Position numbers and translations under genes: made by a program. From the NCBI GenBank assembly GCA_003049465.1, contig PYSS01000036.1, positions 1-64,000 of the forward strand: a DNA stretch of 64,000 bases, written 5' to 3'. Below, piece by piece: positions 10,946 through 22,379 of this stretch. Position 1 is the stretch's first letter. Each line of letters begins with the position of its first letter. This DNA comes from Magnaporthiopsis rhizophila. Its lineage: Eukaryota > Ascomycota > Sordariomycetes > Magnaporthales > Magnaporthaceae. The notes under the pieces were generated by a model. That model was not told the DNA's origin. It was given only the letters and a program-made list of their open reading frames with translations, and made no database searches.

Positions 10946-11827
10946 NNNNNNNNNNNNNNNNNNNNNNNNNNNNNNNNNNNNNNNNNNNNNNNNNNNNNNN
11001 NNNNNNNNNNNNNNNNNNNNNNNNNNNNNNNNNNNNNNNNNNNNNNNNNNNNNNNNNNNNNNNNNNNNNNNNNNNNNNNNNNNNNNNNNNNNNNNNNNNN
11101 NNNNNNNNNNNNNNNNNNNNNNNNNNNNNNNNNNNNNNNNNNNNNNNNNNNNNNNNNNNNNNNNNNNNNNNNNNNNNNNNNNNNNNNNNNNNNNNNNNNN
11201 NNNNNNNNNNNNNNNNNNNNNNNNNNNNNNNNNNNNNNNNNNNNNNNNNNNNNNNNNNNNNNNNNNNNNNNNNNNNNNNNNNNNNNNNNNNNNNNNNNNN
11301 NNNNNNNNNNNNNNNNNNNNNNNNNNNNNNNNNNNNNNNNNNNNNNNNNNNNNNNNNNNNNNNNNNNNNNNNNNNNNNNNNNNNNNNNNNNNNNNNNNNN
11401 NNNNNNNNNNNNNNNNNNNNNNNNNNNNNNNNNNNNNNNNNNNNNNNNNNNNNNNNNNNNNNNNNNNNNNNNNNNNNNNNNNNNNNNNNNNNNNNNNNNN
11501 NNNNNNNNNNNNNNNNNNNNNNNNNNNNNNNNNNNNNNNNNNNNNNNNNNNNNNNNNNNNNNNNNNNNNNNNNNNNNNNNNNNNNNNNNNNNNNNNNNNN
11601 NNNNNNNNNNNNNNNNNNNNNNNNNNNNNNNNNNNNNNNNNNNNNNNNNNNNNNNNNNNNNNNNNNNNNNNNNNNNNNNNNNNNNNNNNNNNNNNNNNNN
11701 NNNNNNNNNNNNNNNNNNNNNNNNNNNNNNNNNNNNNNNNNNNNNNNNNNNNNNNNNNNNNNNNNNNNNNNNNNNNNNNNNNNNNNNNNNNNNNNNNNNN
11801 NNNNNNNNNNNNNNNNNNNNNNNNNNN
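10946..11827. other. Assembly gap, 882 N
   Basis: A continuous run of N. Apparent long frames across it are artefacts. The true length and content are unknown. Confidence 1.
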
Positions 11828-12160
11828 GGATATGCGGCGAGCTTTCCTCCCCCTTGACCCTGTCTCTTGGCGCTTTTCGGTTTTTCCTTATATTCATGCC
11901 GTTTCCTTCCCTCCATGATGGGCTTGTTTTTTTCCTCTCTTTCTCTCCTCAGTCTCCAGTCTTCCCAGAGATCCAACTCTTTCTTTCCCACCTACCTTTA
12001 ATTTTCGTTCCCAAGGCTAGTCCTTCCGATTCATCAGCGCAAGTCGCTCTCACAGTTTCTCCACCACGCATCTAACACTCCCTCGGTGCATTCCTTCGAA
12101 CGAAATTATCTTCTTCCTCCCCCCGCCGTTTTTCTTTTTAAAATCTCGCCATATTTCAAA
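11828..12160. promoter_or_regulatory. Pyrimidine-rich 5' flank of the cupredoxin gene
   Basis: The stretch is rich in CT and TTTC tracts, as in strong fungal promoters and 5' untranslated leaders, and ends in TTTCAAA just before the ATG at 12161. The upstream part of the promoter is lost in the gap. Confidence 0.5.
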
Positions 12161-13036
12161 ATGCAGTTCTCCACCATTGCACTCGCGGCCCTGTCCGCCA
12201 TTGTCGGTGTTGAGGCTCAGGGTGGCAACGGCACCCGTACCGGCGGCGGCGGTGCTGGTGGTGGTGCTGGTGGCGGCCGCGGCAGTGGCCAGGTCAGGAC
12301 GGTGAGCGTCATCGTTGGCAAGAACGGCACCACCTTCCAGCCCAACAACATCAAGGCCGCCGTCGGCGACGCCGTCCAGTTCCAGTTCATGGGCGGCAAC
12401 CACACCGTCACCCAGTCCACCTTCGACAACCCCTGCACGCCCATCAACGACTTCGTCAAGAACGTCACCGGCGTCCACTCGGGCTATGTTCCCTTCGCCG
12501 CCAGCGCCGCCATGGGTCAGGTTCCCGTCTACACCATCATGATCAACAACACCAACCCCATGTGGCTGTACTGCGCCCAGGCCAAGCACTGCCAAAACGG
12601 CATGGTCATGGTCATCAACGAGAAGTAAGCACCAGACTCCATTCAAATCATACACGTCTGCCTATTATACAAACCCCATAGAGAGCACTGATGACTAACA
12701 TTTTACTCTTCCAGTACTGGCGCCAACTCTTCCCGCTCGCTCGCCAACTACCGCAAGCTCGCCAGCACCGTTGCCCAGTCCACCGTTCCCGGCCAGGCTC
12801 CCGGCACTGGCAACGGCGGTGGTGCTACTACCCCTGGCAGCGGCACCGGTGGTGGCAACGGCGGTGCTACCCCTGGCAGCGGCACCGGCGGTGGTTCCGG
12901 TGGTGCTACTCCCGGCGGCGCCACCCCTGGCGGTGCCACGCCCGGCCAGACCACCGGCTCGCCCACCGCCGCCGGCTCCTCTCTCTCTGTGCCCGTCAGC
13001 CTACTGGCTCTCGCCGGTTCCATCTTCCTCCTGTAA
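12161..13036 (+). CDS. Secreted GPI-anchored cupredoxin
   Basis: Exons 12161-12624 and 12715-13036 (90-bp intron, GTAAGC donor) give 261 aa. Residues 1-19 are a signal peptide ending VEAQ, followed by a Gly-rich spacer. The cupredoxin domain spans about 45-155 with plausible type 1 copper ligands His81 (GGNHTVTQS), Cys138 (WLYCAQ), His143 (AKHC) and Met148 (QNGMV); Cys92 and Cys144 probably form a disulfide. After a Gly/Thr/Pro-rich tail with repeated PGSGTGGG and PGGAT units, the protein ends in a hydrophobic stretch typical of a GPI-anchor signal (SLSVPVSLLALAGSIFLL). Such proteins are common in filamentous ascomycetes and are attached to the plasma membrane or cell wall. Their substrate is generally unknown, so redox or copper-binding roles are inference. 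Confidence 0.85.
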
Positions 13037-14161
13037 GCGGCCTCGCCTGCCGCCGCCACAGGAGCGCGTCTTGTCAATTAAATACTACGAAGAAGATGGG
13101 GACGAATATTTCTTTTCTACCGCTGCGAGAGCCTTTTTGTTTGTTTGCTGCACCACATTCGGGTTGGGTTGTATATACCCTCGGACAGAGAAACCGCCAA
13201 CCCTTATTAATCCCATTTTTTCTTTTGGCCCTCTTTGGGGGACAGGACGGCAGCGCCTGTCCACGGTTTCCCTTGCCCATTTTAATAGGTGTGTTGTGTG
13301 TATGTGTGTGTGCGGAGACGCGAAAGTGAGGAAGGAAGAAAAGAGCCGGTTCGGTTGATAGAGCATTTGCCGGCGGTTGGCAACGCCGCCTGGTGGGTCT
13401 TGTTCTCTTGCTGTTGGTTTATGACCTCGAAGCATTTTCTGTACTTCGACCATGCCTCGGCTGGTACATGCGTGTTGGTGTATTATTTAGCATTTGAAAT
13501 ATGGCAACGATTTTTTTTTTTTTTTTTTTTTGTTCGAACAGTGGGCCTCTGACAGTGTGACGGTGACTCGCTGATGCAATGTTATTAATGGAGCGTTTTG
13601 CGGGTATCTGTGATGCAGTTCCCTCCAGATACAACTCAAGGAATCTACATAAAGCCCGGCTCATTTGCCAGTGACCATCTATATCCACAAAATCTCACTG
13701 ATATCCTTTTTGGCTAGTTGGTCATCTTTGCGGAAATGCTTGTTTTCTCCACCTTGTATTCTCAGGGTTGCGCGAGAATTGCTTCAAAATTCGACCGTCA
13801 ACATCAGTTCCACATTGTGTTCCCTTCGTCCTAGCTTTTACTGTCACTCCGATATACAACTGTGTAGGACCAAGACAGCAACAAACTGCGCATTCACGGC
13901 TGCTAACGGTAACATCTTGATGGCGACGGTATCACCTATAAACCCTTATCAGGCCAACTGGCCAATTCTTTGGTTCCCGAACTAATGCTATCCAAGTCGT
14001 GTCACTCTTACGAACCTCGATACTCTTCTTATTCTACCTTGTTTCCCTATCCACCATCCTCATAATCACAGCTCTAACCAAGTCACATCTAAGAAGACAT
14101 GCTCCTGATACCTGTTACAATCTATGTCTCACAGCCGAATTCGTGGCGCATAAAGTAATAA
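13037..14161. other. Intergenic with a 21-nt poly-T run
   Basis: This is the 3' flank of the cupredoxin gene. It contains a TG-rich stretch near 13290-13315 and a poly-T run at 13511-13531. A 27-codon frame from ATG 13985 (MLSKSCHSYEPRYSSYSTLF at its start) could be a first exon for the open frame that follows, but no convincing splice donor is seen. Confidence 0.4.
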
Positions 14162-14560
14162 AAGAAATCCAAGGAGCCCAGTTCTTCTCTTCCCCCAAAT
14201 AATACCACAAGGTCACAAAACCCTGCCATCAGTGCCCGCAATCTCACCAACTCCTACTATTCCGGTTCAAGACCTTTCCATAAACCCACCCACCCACCTC
14301 TAAGTAAGGAGACGCACCAACCACGGGATCCAGAAAAGAAAAAGGGGAGCTGCTTCAGCTCAGGCCGTAGGGGCAACCGCTTCGTCTCCTACGACGAGCC
14401 GTATCAGATCGCAGGCATCCAGGGCGCCGGGGTCTACGAGCTGAATCCCCGCCACGGCAGGTCCAGCCAGCGCGGTCATGGCCACCATCACGGGCCGTGG
14501 TACAGCGCCCACGGCAGCTCACACAACCGTCGCATGTCTGGGGGTCGCCGCCGGGGGTAG
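14162..14560 (+). CDS. Open frame without a start codon, possible last exon of a small basic protein
   Basis: Stop-to-stop frame of 132 codons ending in the TAG at 14558-14560, with no ATG until the extreme end. From about 14345 codon use becomes strongly C/G-ending and the peptide looks real: GSCFSSGRRGNRFVSYDEPY, then QIAGIQGAGVYELNPRHGRS, then a His-rich patch (HGHHHGPWYSAHGSSHN) and a basic end. The opposite strand has stops in the equivalent frames. A likely reading is a terminal exon preceded by an intron whose acceptor is near 14340-14362 (several AGs, including TTCAGCTCAG). I recognise no family, and the upstream exon is not identified. Confidence 0.35.
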   Translation, partial: KKSKEPSSSLPPNNTTRSQNPAISARNLTNSYYSGSRPFHKPTHPPLSKETHQPRDPEKKKGSCFSSGRRGNRFVSYDEPYQIAGIQGAGVYELNPRHGRSSQRGHGHHHGPWYSAHGSSHNRRMSGGRRRG

Positions 14561-15028
14561 ACGATGACGGCAAAAAACTAGGGTAGTGGCTAAAAACAAA
14601 GGCTGGTGGCGAAGGTAAGATTATTCAGTTGGAGCTTGGACGGGGTTTCATGTAGACAGGCGGCACGAAATACTCCCCTTTTGTCTCGCCCAGTACGAGT
14701 CGCATGGTTACTGAATAATGAAGATACCCCAGTAACATTCGCATGGTGAGTAAACGGTGAAAATGCTTGGATGAATACAAACATTGCACATGTCCATCAA
14801 TCTTTTTTTCTCGGGCCGGTAGCCAGGGGCAAATAGATACCCATTCTATAGATCTTGGTGTTCAATACAAGTGACTCCAAAAAAGATGTACACAGACATT
14901 GCGCGCTTGACGGCATGGAGCGTAGAGAAAGAAGGATAGAAGGAAGCAGCCCCAACAGATATTTACCAAATGCGTACCCAGGGTGCAGACATGCGAATGA
15001 TAACATCCATCGTGTGAGACGGCAAGGA
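14561..15028. other. Intergenic, nothing recognised
   Basis: This is the 3' flank of the MAPR-type gene on the minus strand. No coding or RNA feature seen. Confidence 0.5.
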
Positions 15029-15880
15029 TCACTTCCCCTCGGGAATCTTCCTCTTGGACCGCCCCTTCTGCGCCGGCGCGCACAGCTCGCGCTTGGGCTC
15101 GGCCGCCAGCCAGCCGCGCTTGCGCTTGACGCGGCCGACGTACCTGTACTTTTTGCTCTTGCCGAAGAAGTCGACCCAGTGCTTGAGCGCCTCGTGGACC
15201 TGTTTCTTGGCCTCCTCGAGCTCCCTGACGCGCATCTCAGCGAGCTCGGCGGCGGAGAAGTGCGCGTCCACCTCCGGGTCGTCGAGGGGCAGGAACATGT
15301 CCTCGACGCCGCGCATGTCGGGAGTGCGGTCGTCGGCGAAGCAGCCCGTCACGTAGGCGCGCGACGCGTCGACGCCGGCAAAGTACTGGTACGAGCCGCC
15401 CGGGCCGTAGGTCCGCCGGTTGACCGAGACGTCGTATATGCTGCCGTTGATGGCCAGGTAGAGGGGCTTGTCCTCGTCCCTGCCGTCGAAGCCGGCGAGT
15501 TCTTCGGGGGTTAGGTAGACGGGTTTTTGCTGCAAGGAACGCAAGAGTTAGGGAGGGTGTGATCGAAGAAACTGGACCGGATGGATGAGCAAAAAAAATA
15601 GACGACGTACGAATTTGCTCTTGACCCAATCGAGCTGCATGTACTTCATCGGCACCTCGTAGCCCATGGAAAAGGTCTCGCCGCCCGTGATGAGGTAGCT
15701 CAGGCCGCCGTAGGCCAGCAGCAGACCGACGACTAGGCGCAGCATGTCGAGCCAGGGGTTGGTCGCCGCATCCTCCTCGTCGGCCAGCTGCTTGGCCGTC
15801 TTGTCCTTCTTCTCCGGCTCGATCTTGGTCCAGGTCGCCGCCGGCGGCTTCCTCTGCCGGACCTCCGACTCGTCTGACAT
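15029..15880 (-). CDS. Membrane-anchored cytochrome b5-like (MAPR/Dap1-type) heme protein
   Basis: Exons 15880-15611 and 15529-15029 with an 81-bp intron give 256 aa. The ATG at 15880 is the first in frame; the open frame extends further upstream only from a TTG. A charged cytosolic N-terminus precedes one membrane segment at about 47-67 (LRLVVGLLLAYGGLSYLITG). The heme/steroid-binding domain begins near residue 94 (YLTPEELAGFDG) and continues KPLYLAINGSIYDVS, RRTYGPGGSYQYFAG and DASRAYVTGCF. The YGPGG..Y pattern, with Tyr rather than His ligands, is typical of the membrane-associated progesterone receptor family that includes Dap1, which supports cytochrome P450 enzymes of sterol synthesis. 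A C-terminal extension is very basic. It may be an ER protein with a role in P450 or heme handling, but the extension sets it apart from classical short Dap1. Confidence 0.75.
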
Positions 15881-16487
15881 CTTGAGCGTTCTGTACCGGA
15901 TCGTTTGCGGCTTGCGCTGGCGGCACGGTCTTCCGAGGATCAAGCTGATTGTGCTGGCGATGGATGGGTTTGAGTGGCAAGGCCTCCCGCCGCCGACCGA
16001 GTGTGGGAGGATTGGAGGATCTACTCTGCTAGCTGGAAAAGACAGGAATTCTGGTTGTATAAGAAAAAGAAAGGAAAAAAAAAAGGTGAAGAAGACGAAG
16101 CAAAATAAGCTCGAGAAATAGGCGCGCGTCAGTCGAACGACAGCTGACAATTCCGTCGTTTGTATTTGCCAGATCTCACGGAGTCAGGGATTCCGGGGAG
16201 GCGGCCCCACACGGCTGCTGCGGGGCCCCAGTTCACACTGAAGCTTTGAGCTCCATCTCCAGAGCCTCGGATGGATGTAGTCAACATTGCCGGTCTACCC
16301 CTGTACTAAACCAGTAAGTAACACATGGGTTTGGGTATATCTCAACGGTCCTCCGCAGGAACTAGAACAGCGGTTCCTCAAAGTGTGTTTGTATTGTGAT
16401 ATGAAACGGCGTCCGGGCAGCCCGCTCGATGCTGCAACACAAAGCTAGCCAAAGCTAGCCACCTCTTGCTGCACGCCCGGGCTTCCA
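15881..16487. other. Intergenic between two minus-strand genes
   Basis: It holds the promoter of the MAPR-type gene and the 3' flank of the CENP-X gene. A perfect 10-bp tandem (AAAGCTAGCC twice) lies at 16441-16460. Nothing else recognised. Confidence 0.5.
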
Positions 16488-17284
16488 TCAAAGATCAAGG
16501 AGGAGCTGCGGTGCGACCTTTTCGAGATCCTCGACCTAGAAACCGAACCGGGGGTGTGTGTATGTGACAGTCAGCATCAAGAACATGGGATAGACGGACA
16601 AGGGAGCGTCCAGAGGGAGGGTGACGAGTCCCCCCCCCAAAAAAAACGTACCCCCAGGAACCGCCCCGACCGCTCCGCCATGGTGCGGGCGATGGCCTCC
16701 TGCACAAAGACGTCAAAGTAGCGCGCCAGCGCCCCGTTAGCCTCGCTCGAGATGCGCGTGCCGCCCTTGTCGAAGAACTCGTGCAGCAGCCGCCGCAGCA
16801 GCTCCGGCGGGATCCGCTTGGGCTGCTGGTCTTTTCCCTCGCTGCTACCGCCACCACCTGCCTCTGTGTCGTCGTTAAGGTCGTCGTCGGCAAAAGGGTC
16901 GTCGAACTCGTCGTTGTCGTCGTCCAGCACCATTGTTGCCTTGCCCTTGCCGCCGCCTCCTCCTCCTGCTCTGCTGCTGCTGCCGCCGCTGCCGGTCGCT
17001 GCGCCTTGTCGCGGCCGCGGCCTGTGCTGCTCTTCTGCGTCGTCTTCGTCTTCGTCGTCGTCATCGTCGGCTCGCTCTTCCTCCTCGGCGTCGGGTGCGT
17101 CTGGCACCTCGTCGTCCGAATTAGGCGCCGCCGCCGCCGCCGATTTCTTTGGTCTCCCGGCCCCCGCCTTGCTGCTCGCGCCCGCAGACCGCCGCGGCCC
17201 CGAGGTCCCCGCTGCGCCGCTCGGCTTGGACGGCGGACGGCCTCGAGGTTTTGCTGCTGCTTGGACCGATTGCTTCGGAGGCAT
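16488..17284 (-). CDS. CENP-X / MHF2 histone-fold protein
   Basis: Exon 1 is 17284-16652 and exon 2 is 16535-16488, joined over a 116-bp intron, giving 226 aa. Exon 2 encodes only VEDLEKVAPQLLLDL and the stop, which is the signature C-terminus of CENP-X and is easily missed. The histone fold spans about 158-226: IPPELLRRLLHEFFDKGGTR, then an ARYFDVFVQEAIARTMAER helix, then the exon 2 helix. The first 155 residues are disordered, Ala/Pro/Lys-rich (AT-hook-like PRGRPPSKPSG), then strongly acidic. CENP-X pairs with CENP-S at the inner kinetochore (CENP-T-W-S-X) and, as MHF, helps FANCM/Mph1-type helicases remodel DNA. Mammalian CENP-X is about 80 aa, so the long acidic N-terminus is a fungal extension. 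Confidence 0.85.
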
Positions 17285-18183
17285 GGTGTGGTGCGTTTGG
17301 AGGGCGGGCAGGGAAGTCAGGCGTTCTCTTCTTTTTGGCGGGTTGTGTCGGCCGAGGGCCCTGCGGCTTGCGAGTGGCGTAGGACAAGCCGCACGGTGCC
17401 CCGTGGAGACAAAAGCGTCAGAAGAATAGAAGAAATAAAATTGATGCTAAACACAAACAGGTCCCTGTATAACTTTTGCGTGTGGTGCGAAGTGTTTCCG
17501 CGACTGTTTGTGTACCGCCCAAATGTAAAGCAGACGTGGGGGAACAAAATATTTGCGAACGGACGCGTCTGGCACGCGATTTGTCCAAAGCCACAATGCA
17601 ACCATCCTCGACTGCACCCAATCCCGCACATGCAATGGTCTGCCGCATGCATTCGTGCCAACACGCGCATAATCATAGGCTGGAGATATCGAGCTCAAGA
17701 AAATGGGAGAGCAGTGCAAGGGGCCGGTATCACGCCTCAACGTATTGTCAGGGATCCAGGAACTCGTAGTATTGAGTGTTTGCAACCACAGCCACCCAAA
17801 AAGGAATCTATCGAATCGGCACTACAAAAGGAAATCTGACCATAGAACCCAGGATATCTCGAGCATTAACGTTCGTTGCAAGGGATACACCGGGAAAACT
17901 GGCCTAGATTGTATAAATTACAGCGGTCGAGAGAAAAGTCGGCCGGGCACAAGGAAAAATGCCAAACGCCCCGCTAGCCTTTTTAACGTCCGCAAAGTCC
18001 CTCGGTAGCCCAGCTGCCACGTTCGCCGTGGAAGCATCCTACCGAATCTACCGTCCGACTCCCCTCCGAACAACCGAGGCCGAGACGGCTCGGGCAAGTC
18101 ACACTGGACTGGCCATGGGCCAAACCGTCACCGCCTCCTCCGACTGACTCCAAGAAATTATACAGTTGGGCTGGTCGAGACAT
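17285..18183. other. Intergenic: CENP-X promoter and ADP/ATP carrier 3' flank
   Basis: Short frames on both strands lack any family feature. No RNA gene or repeat recognised. Confidence 0.5.
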
Positions 18184-19811
18184 TTAGCCAGAGCCACCCT
18201 TGAAGGCCTTGCCGAAGAGGATGAGCTGGAGCTGGTCGTAGATGGACAGGACACCAGCACCGGCGACTCCACGGAGGATGTTGGCACCGGCACCCTTGAA
18301 GAGCGACTTGACACCCTCCTTGGCGACGATCTGGCGGAAGGCATCCAGGGAGCTGCTGTACTTGACGGCCTCACCAGAGGTCATCATCATACGACGACGG
18401 ACAGTGTCAAGCGGGTAAGAGGCGATACCGGCACCGGTGGTGACGCACCAACCGAGGGCGAACGAGGCGAGGAAGTTGCTCTCCAGGGAGCCGGTCAGGA
18501 CGACGGGCTTGATGGAGTCGTACATGCCGAAGTACAGACCGCGGTAGACGACGATACCGGCGACCGAGGGGCCGAAGCCACGGTACAGACCGGCAAGACC
18601 GTCAGAGGCAAGGGTCTTGCGGTAGACGTCGACGAGGCCGTTGAACTGGCGCTCGCCACCCTTCTTGGCCGACTTGGCGTCGTTGGCCAGACGGGTACGG
18701 GCGTAGTCCAGGGAGTAGACGAAGAGGAGCGAGGTGGCACCAGCAGCCTAGAGACGGAGGCGGTAAAGTCAGCTGTTGTCACAGAGATTTGCGTACTCGC
18801 GCGCGAAGGCGGCCGCCACTTACACCACCCGAGGCCAGGTTACCAGCCATCCACTTGGCGTAGCCATCCTTCTCCTTCTTGTAGCCGAACATCTTCTTGA
18901 ACTTGTCACGGAAGGCGAAGTTCAGGGCCTGGGTAGGGAAGTAACGGATGACGTTGGCAGTGTTGCCACGCCACAGAGCCATCACACCCTCGTCGGCGGT
19001 GGTACGCCTGAAGCAGTCGACGATACCATCGTAGCGGCGGTCGAGGCGGCCAGCCTTCATCATCTCGTCCTGTAGGGCTGTCAGCAACTGTCACACCAAG
19101 TAAAGGCGGTTATGTGTCGTGTGTGTGGTCCCGCCGCACGTGACCATACCCAATCATCCCGAGGCGCGAATTGGCCGGCGAGGCGGTTGGTTCGAATCAC
19201 AGGCAAATTCGGGCGGTGTGGTATACCGGGTTGTGAAAACGAGAATTGCGCGGGGCGGACGAACCTGATTCTGTACGAGAAGCTTGACACGCTCGATGGG
19301 AGCAGCGGCAGTCTTCGAGACGGCGGCGGAGACACCACCCACTGTTGATACATGTCAGATTGTCTTCTTTTCGATGTTTGTTGGGCGCTGCGTGGGCAGG
19401 CGAGGGGTCGTGATTCTGCCGACGGTGGGGGCGGTCGCATCGCTTTGACGCTAAAGTGATCGATGGAGGGACATACTCAGGAAGTCCGCCATGAAAGGCT
19501 AGAAGCAGAAGGCAAATTCGTTAGCTCATGGTTCTGTATCTACCAGCTGGGTTTGCGGTATCGCGGAGGTGAGCGTCGAGGACGGTGAGCCCAACGCCTG
19601 CTCCAACGACGAACTCGACCTCGAGTACCATGGCCGAGAGTGAATCCACGGCCATTAGGACCAATTGATGTCGAGCAGGATCGGGAGCAGAGCGCAGAGC
19701 GTCGATGGCCTCGGTGGAAGGGCCCACGAGGGAATTCTTGTCTCTGTCCGTCTGGAGGGAGCTCTGGCTTACCGGCATGCCCAGGATGCGGATATCATCC
19801 TTGGAAGTCAT
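18184..19811 (-). CDS. aac: Mitochondrial ADP/ATP carrier
   Basis: Five exons: 19811-19773, 19498-19477, 19341-19265, 19069-18824 and 18747-18184, totalling 315 aa with frame kept at every junction. The second exon is only 22 nt; without it the N-terminal [17 protein letters not shown] cannot be built. The three mitochondrial carrier repeats are intact, with [15 protein letters not shown] in the first, [20 protein letters not shown] in the second and the diagnostic RRRMMM motif ([18 protein letters not shown]) in the third. The end is GKAFKGGSG. The protein exchanges ATP for ADP across the inner mitochondrial membrane. Codon use is strongly biased, as expected for high expression. Introns are 274, 135, 195 and 76 bp. 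Confidence 0.97.
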
Positions 19812-21745
19812 TTTGGCGGTTGACCTTAGCAATCGCTTGACCTAAGGGAGTGAGTGGAGATGGAGAAAAAAGAGACTGGACAGAGAAGTCAACTCTGTGA
19901 AGGATGGTGTTGGGGGGAAGCCGTGAAAAAAAAAAAATCGAAGTCCCTACGACGGGAATTTATGGGAGCGAAATTTTTTGCCCTGGGTCGGGAAGGACAG
20001 GAATCTTTCTGGCGCTAAGCCGAACTGCAGCCCCACAGCTGTCCTCCATCTTCCATACTACAGCATCCACATCCGAGATGTGGCTTGTGCGCAGGATCGA
20101 TGCGACCAATCCGCGTTCAGCCGCAGGGATGGAGCTGCGGGCTGGAGGGAAAAAAAAAAAAATTGACCGGCACCCCTGAATGGAAGTTATGGATTTGCCC
20201 ACGACCAGGATCTGCCTTTGCGCTTGATTTTTTGCTGTCGCTGGGTTTTCTCCCCCACTTACTCCCATCCTCGGCCCAGTCCGCGGCAGACACACTACTG
20301 CGAAGCCAGCATGCCAACATCTGGTGAACTCTAGGGCTTCTTCTCTTTCGTCTTAACTAGTGCCAAATGAGTCTCCTTGGTGCAAAGCCGAAGCCATGGC
20401 TTGGCTTAGGGCTAGATAGGATTCACACCGCACATCCCTGGCTTTCCCGGTTGGCGAGCTCAGGGGCAGGCTTGCATCGCTCCGGGCGAGTCAAAAGCCC
20501 TCAAGGTTCTTCTTGGCCTGAGCATTTGCGGGTCAGCTCGGATCTGTTTGGCCACGCCGCAGCCTTGCAATTGCTTTCTTTCTCGTGCAAAGAGGGCGGG
20601 CGGGACCTGTTCCATTTCGATTCCCATCATCCGTGTTCCCGTCACCGAAAAGTCCCCGACCACCGAGCCCTTCTCTAGCCTGGTGATTAAGGCATCTGCA
20701 ACTGTGTTTCCGCTTCTGTATTAACAGCCTCTTGGGGCCGGCCTGCTGCCTGTCATTGGGCTCGAAGGCTTTTTCACACAAGGCAGATAGCGAGTCAAAC
20801 ATAAAACCCGAGACTTACACATGAGACCGAATCTACCCTTGGACGTGATTATTTACGTATGGCAAGAGGTCGTGCCGGCGTCATCTTCCGAGTCGTTGAC
20901 GCGATATAATTGCAGCAGTTAAATCGTTGAATCGTTTTGTTCTTTTTCAACAAGCGGCCATCCCCCACGGCCTAGGGATCTTGGCGTAACCCGTCGGCTC
21001 CCGATTCGCCCCCGTCCAAGGCCACCGCGATCGATCCGGGAATGCGGGTTGGGTATCCCTCGTGGTGCAACCTGTACCCTGCGGTGGGTTGACGTGCCGA
21101 GAACAGCAACATGCTAGTACATACAAAGTGCGGTCCCAGGGATCGGATTCCCCATCGGATATGAAATAGAGGGGGCTGGCCGCATGTGGGAGTTTGGAGA
21201 GAAAACCTCTTCCGGCGAAGCAACAGGGCTGGTGATTGCTCGTGAGGGCCATCACATAGCGCCGGTTCCTGGGGCACCACTTAGGGGACCATAGATGGAC
21301 ATATTTATCCTTCATTCCCCCTTTATATCGATGAGAAAACCCCACTGCCCGGCCACCCGCCGTCCGGCCGGGTCCGGCTTGCAAGCCGCTCACGACACTA
21401 CGAACGGAACGGACTCTCCCGACCGACGATCTTGTTTCGTGACAGGGTGACTTGGGAACGCACGAGTACGCAAACGGTGCCGAGGATGCGAGGGAAGAGG
21501 TGTATCAAGACGCCTTGTCATGTCCTCAACGGATTTCCTGCCCTACTGGGCCCTTGGGAAATGTTTGCATGCCTTATGCTACACCGAGCACCAAAAGATA
21601 ACTCCCAGAGACGAAACCATAACCCATCCGTGTCCGTTTTTTTTCCACCGCGGCGGGGAATGAAATCATGCGTCAAATCCGCCAGCAATTCCCTCCCTGT
21701 CACAAAGCAAGCAAGCGGTCGTGTCAATCGTGAAAATCAAGTTAT
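19812..21745. other. Intergenic, 1.9 kb
   Basis: The proximal part is the carrier promoter, with short poly-A runs near 19926 and 20151. I see no supported gene on either strand; frames of up to 148 codons lack protein character. The right end is the 3' flank of eS25. Confidence 0.5.
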
Positions 21746-22379
21746 TTATTCAGCGGCAGTGACGGCGCGGGCTAGATGTGTGGTCGGTCGTTGGTTAGTT
21801 ACGTGTTCGGTGGCTGACACCAGTTTGATCAAAGAGGCCTCCGACGTACTGTAGATCTTCATCTTGCTGTGGGTGACAACGGGCTTGATCTGGCCCTTCT
21901 CCTCCAGGTCGGCCAGGCACTTGCGGGCCAGCGAGCCGTTGATCTTTAGCCTGTCGACGAGGGTGGCAATGGTGACGAGACGGTACGACTGAACATCCTT
22001 GTAGAGCTTGTCCGAGGTGGCCTTGTCCAGAAGGACGGCGTGCTGGGCCTTGTCCTTGACTGTATCACGAGCAGCATCGTCAGCGCATGTTTCCCCTCAT
22101 TTACGCCAGGGCCGTCACTTGTGCGGATGTTGTGGTGTCGGCTCCAAATGCGCTCCCGAGTGAGGCCTGTCGGTCTATCGCTGCCGCTGTCGTTTTCGTC
22201 GTCGTCGCCGCCGCATTTCTCACGACGTGGGGTGATTTCAGGAAGGAACTGTCGCTTACCCTTGCCCTTCGACCACTTCTTCTTCTGCTTCTTGGCACCA
22301 GCGGCGGGAGCCTAGATCAAAATTCAATTGTTAGAATGTTCTGCTGGTCTGCATCGGGACGCTATGCGTAACGTACCAT
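21746..22379 (-). CDS. rps25: 40S ribosomal protein eS25
   Basis: Four exons: 22379-22377, 22311-22260, 22059-21850 and 21771-21746, giving 96 aa. The first exon is just the ATG, followed at once by GTACGT; this layout is familiar in fungal ribosomal protein genes. The protein reads MAPAAGAKKQKKKWSKGK, then VKDKAQHAVLLDKATSDKLY, YRLVTIATLVDRLKINGSLA, and ends RAVTAAE. It is a component of the 40S head with a winged-helix fold, used in IRES-dependent and general initiation. No single frame covers it, because it is cut into pieces by introns of 65, 200 and 78 bp. It is divergent from the uS7 gene, with the starts 405 bp apart. Confidence 0.95.

Noticed and set aside
10701..12075. Long frames on both strands spanning 10.7-12.1 kb
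   Set aside because: They are open only because they cross 882 unknown bases.
19150..19210. tRNA-like TTCGAATC stretch
   Set aside because: Lies in an ADP/ATP carrier intron and no cloverleaf can be paired around it.
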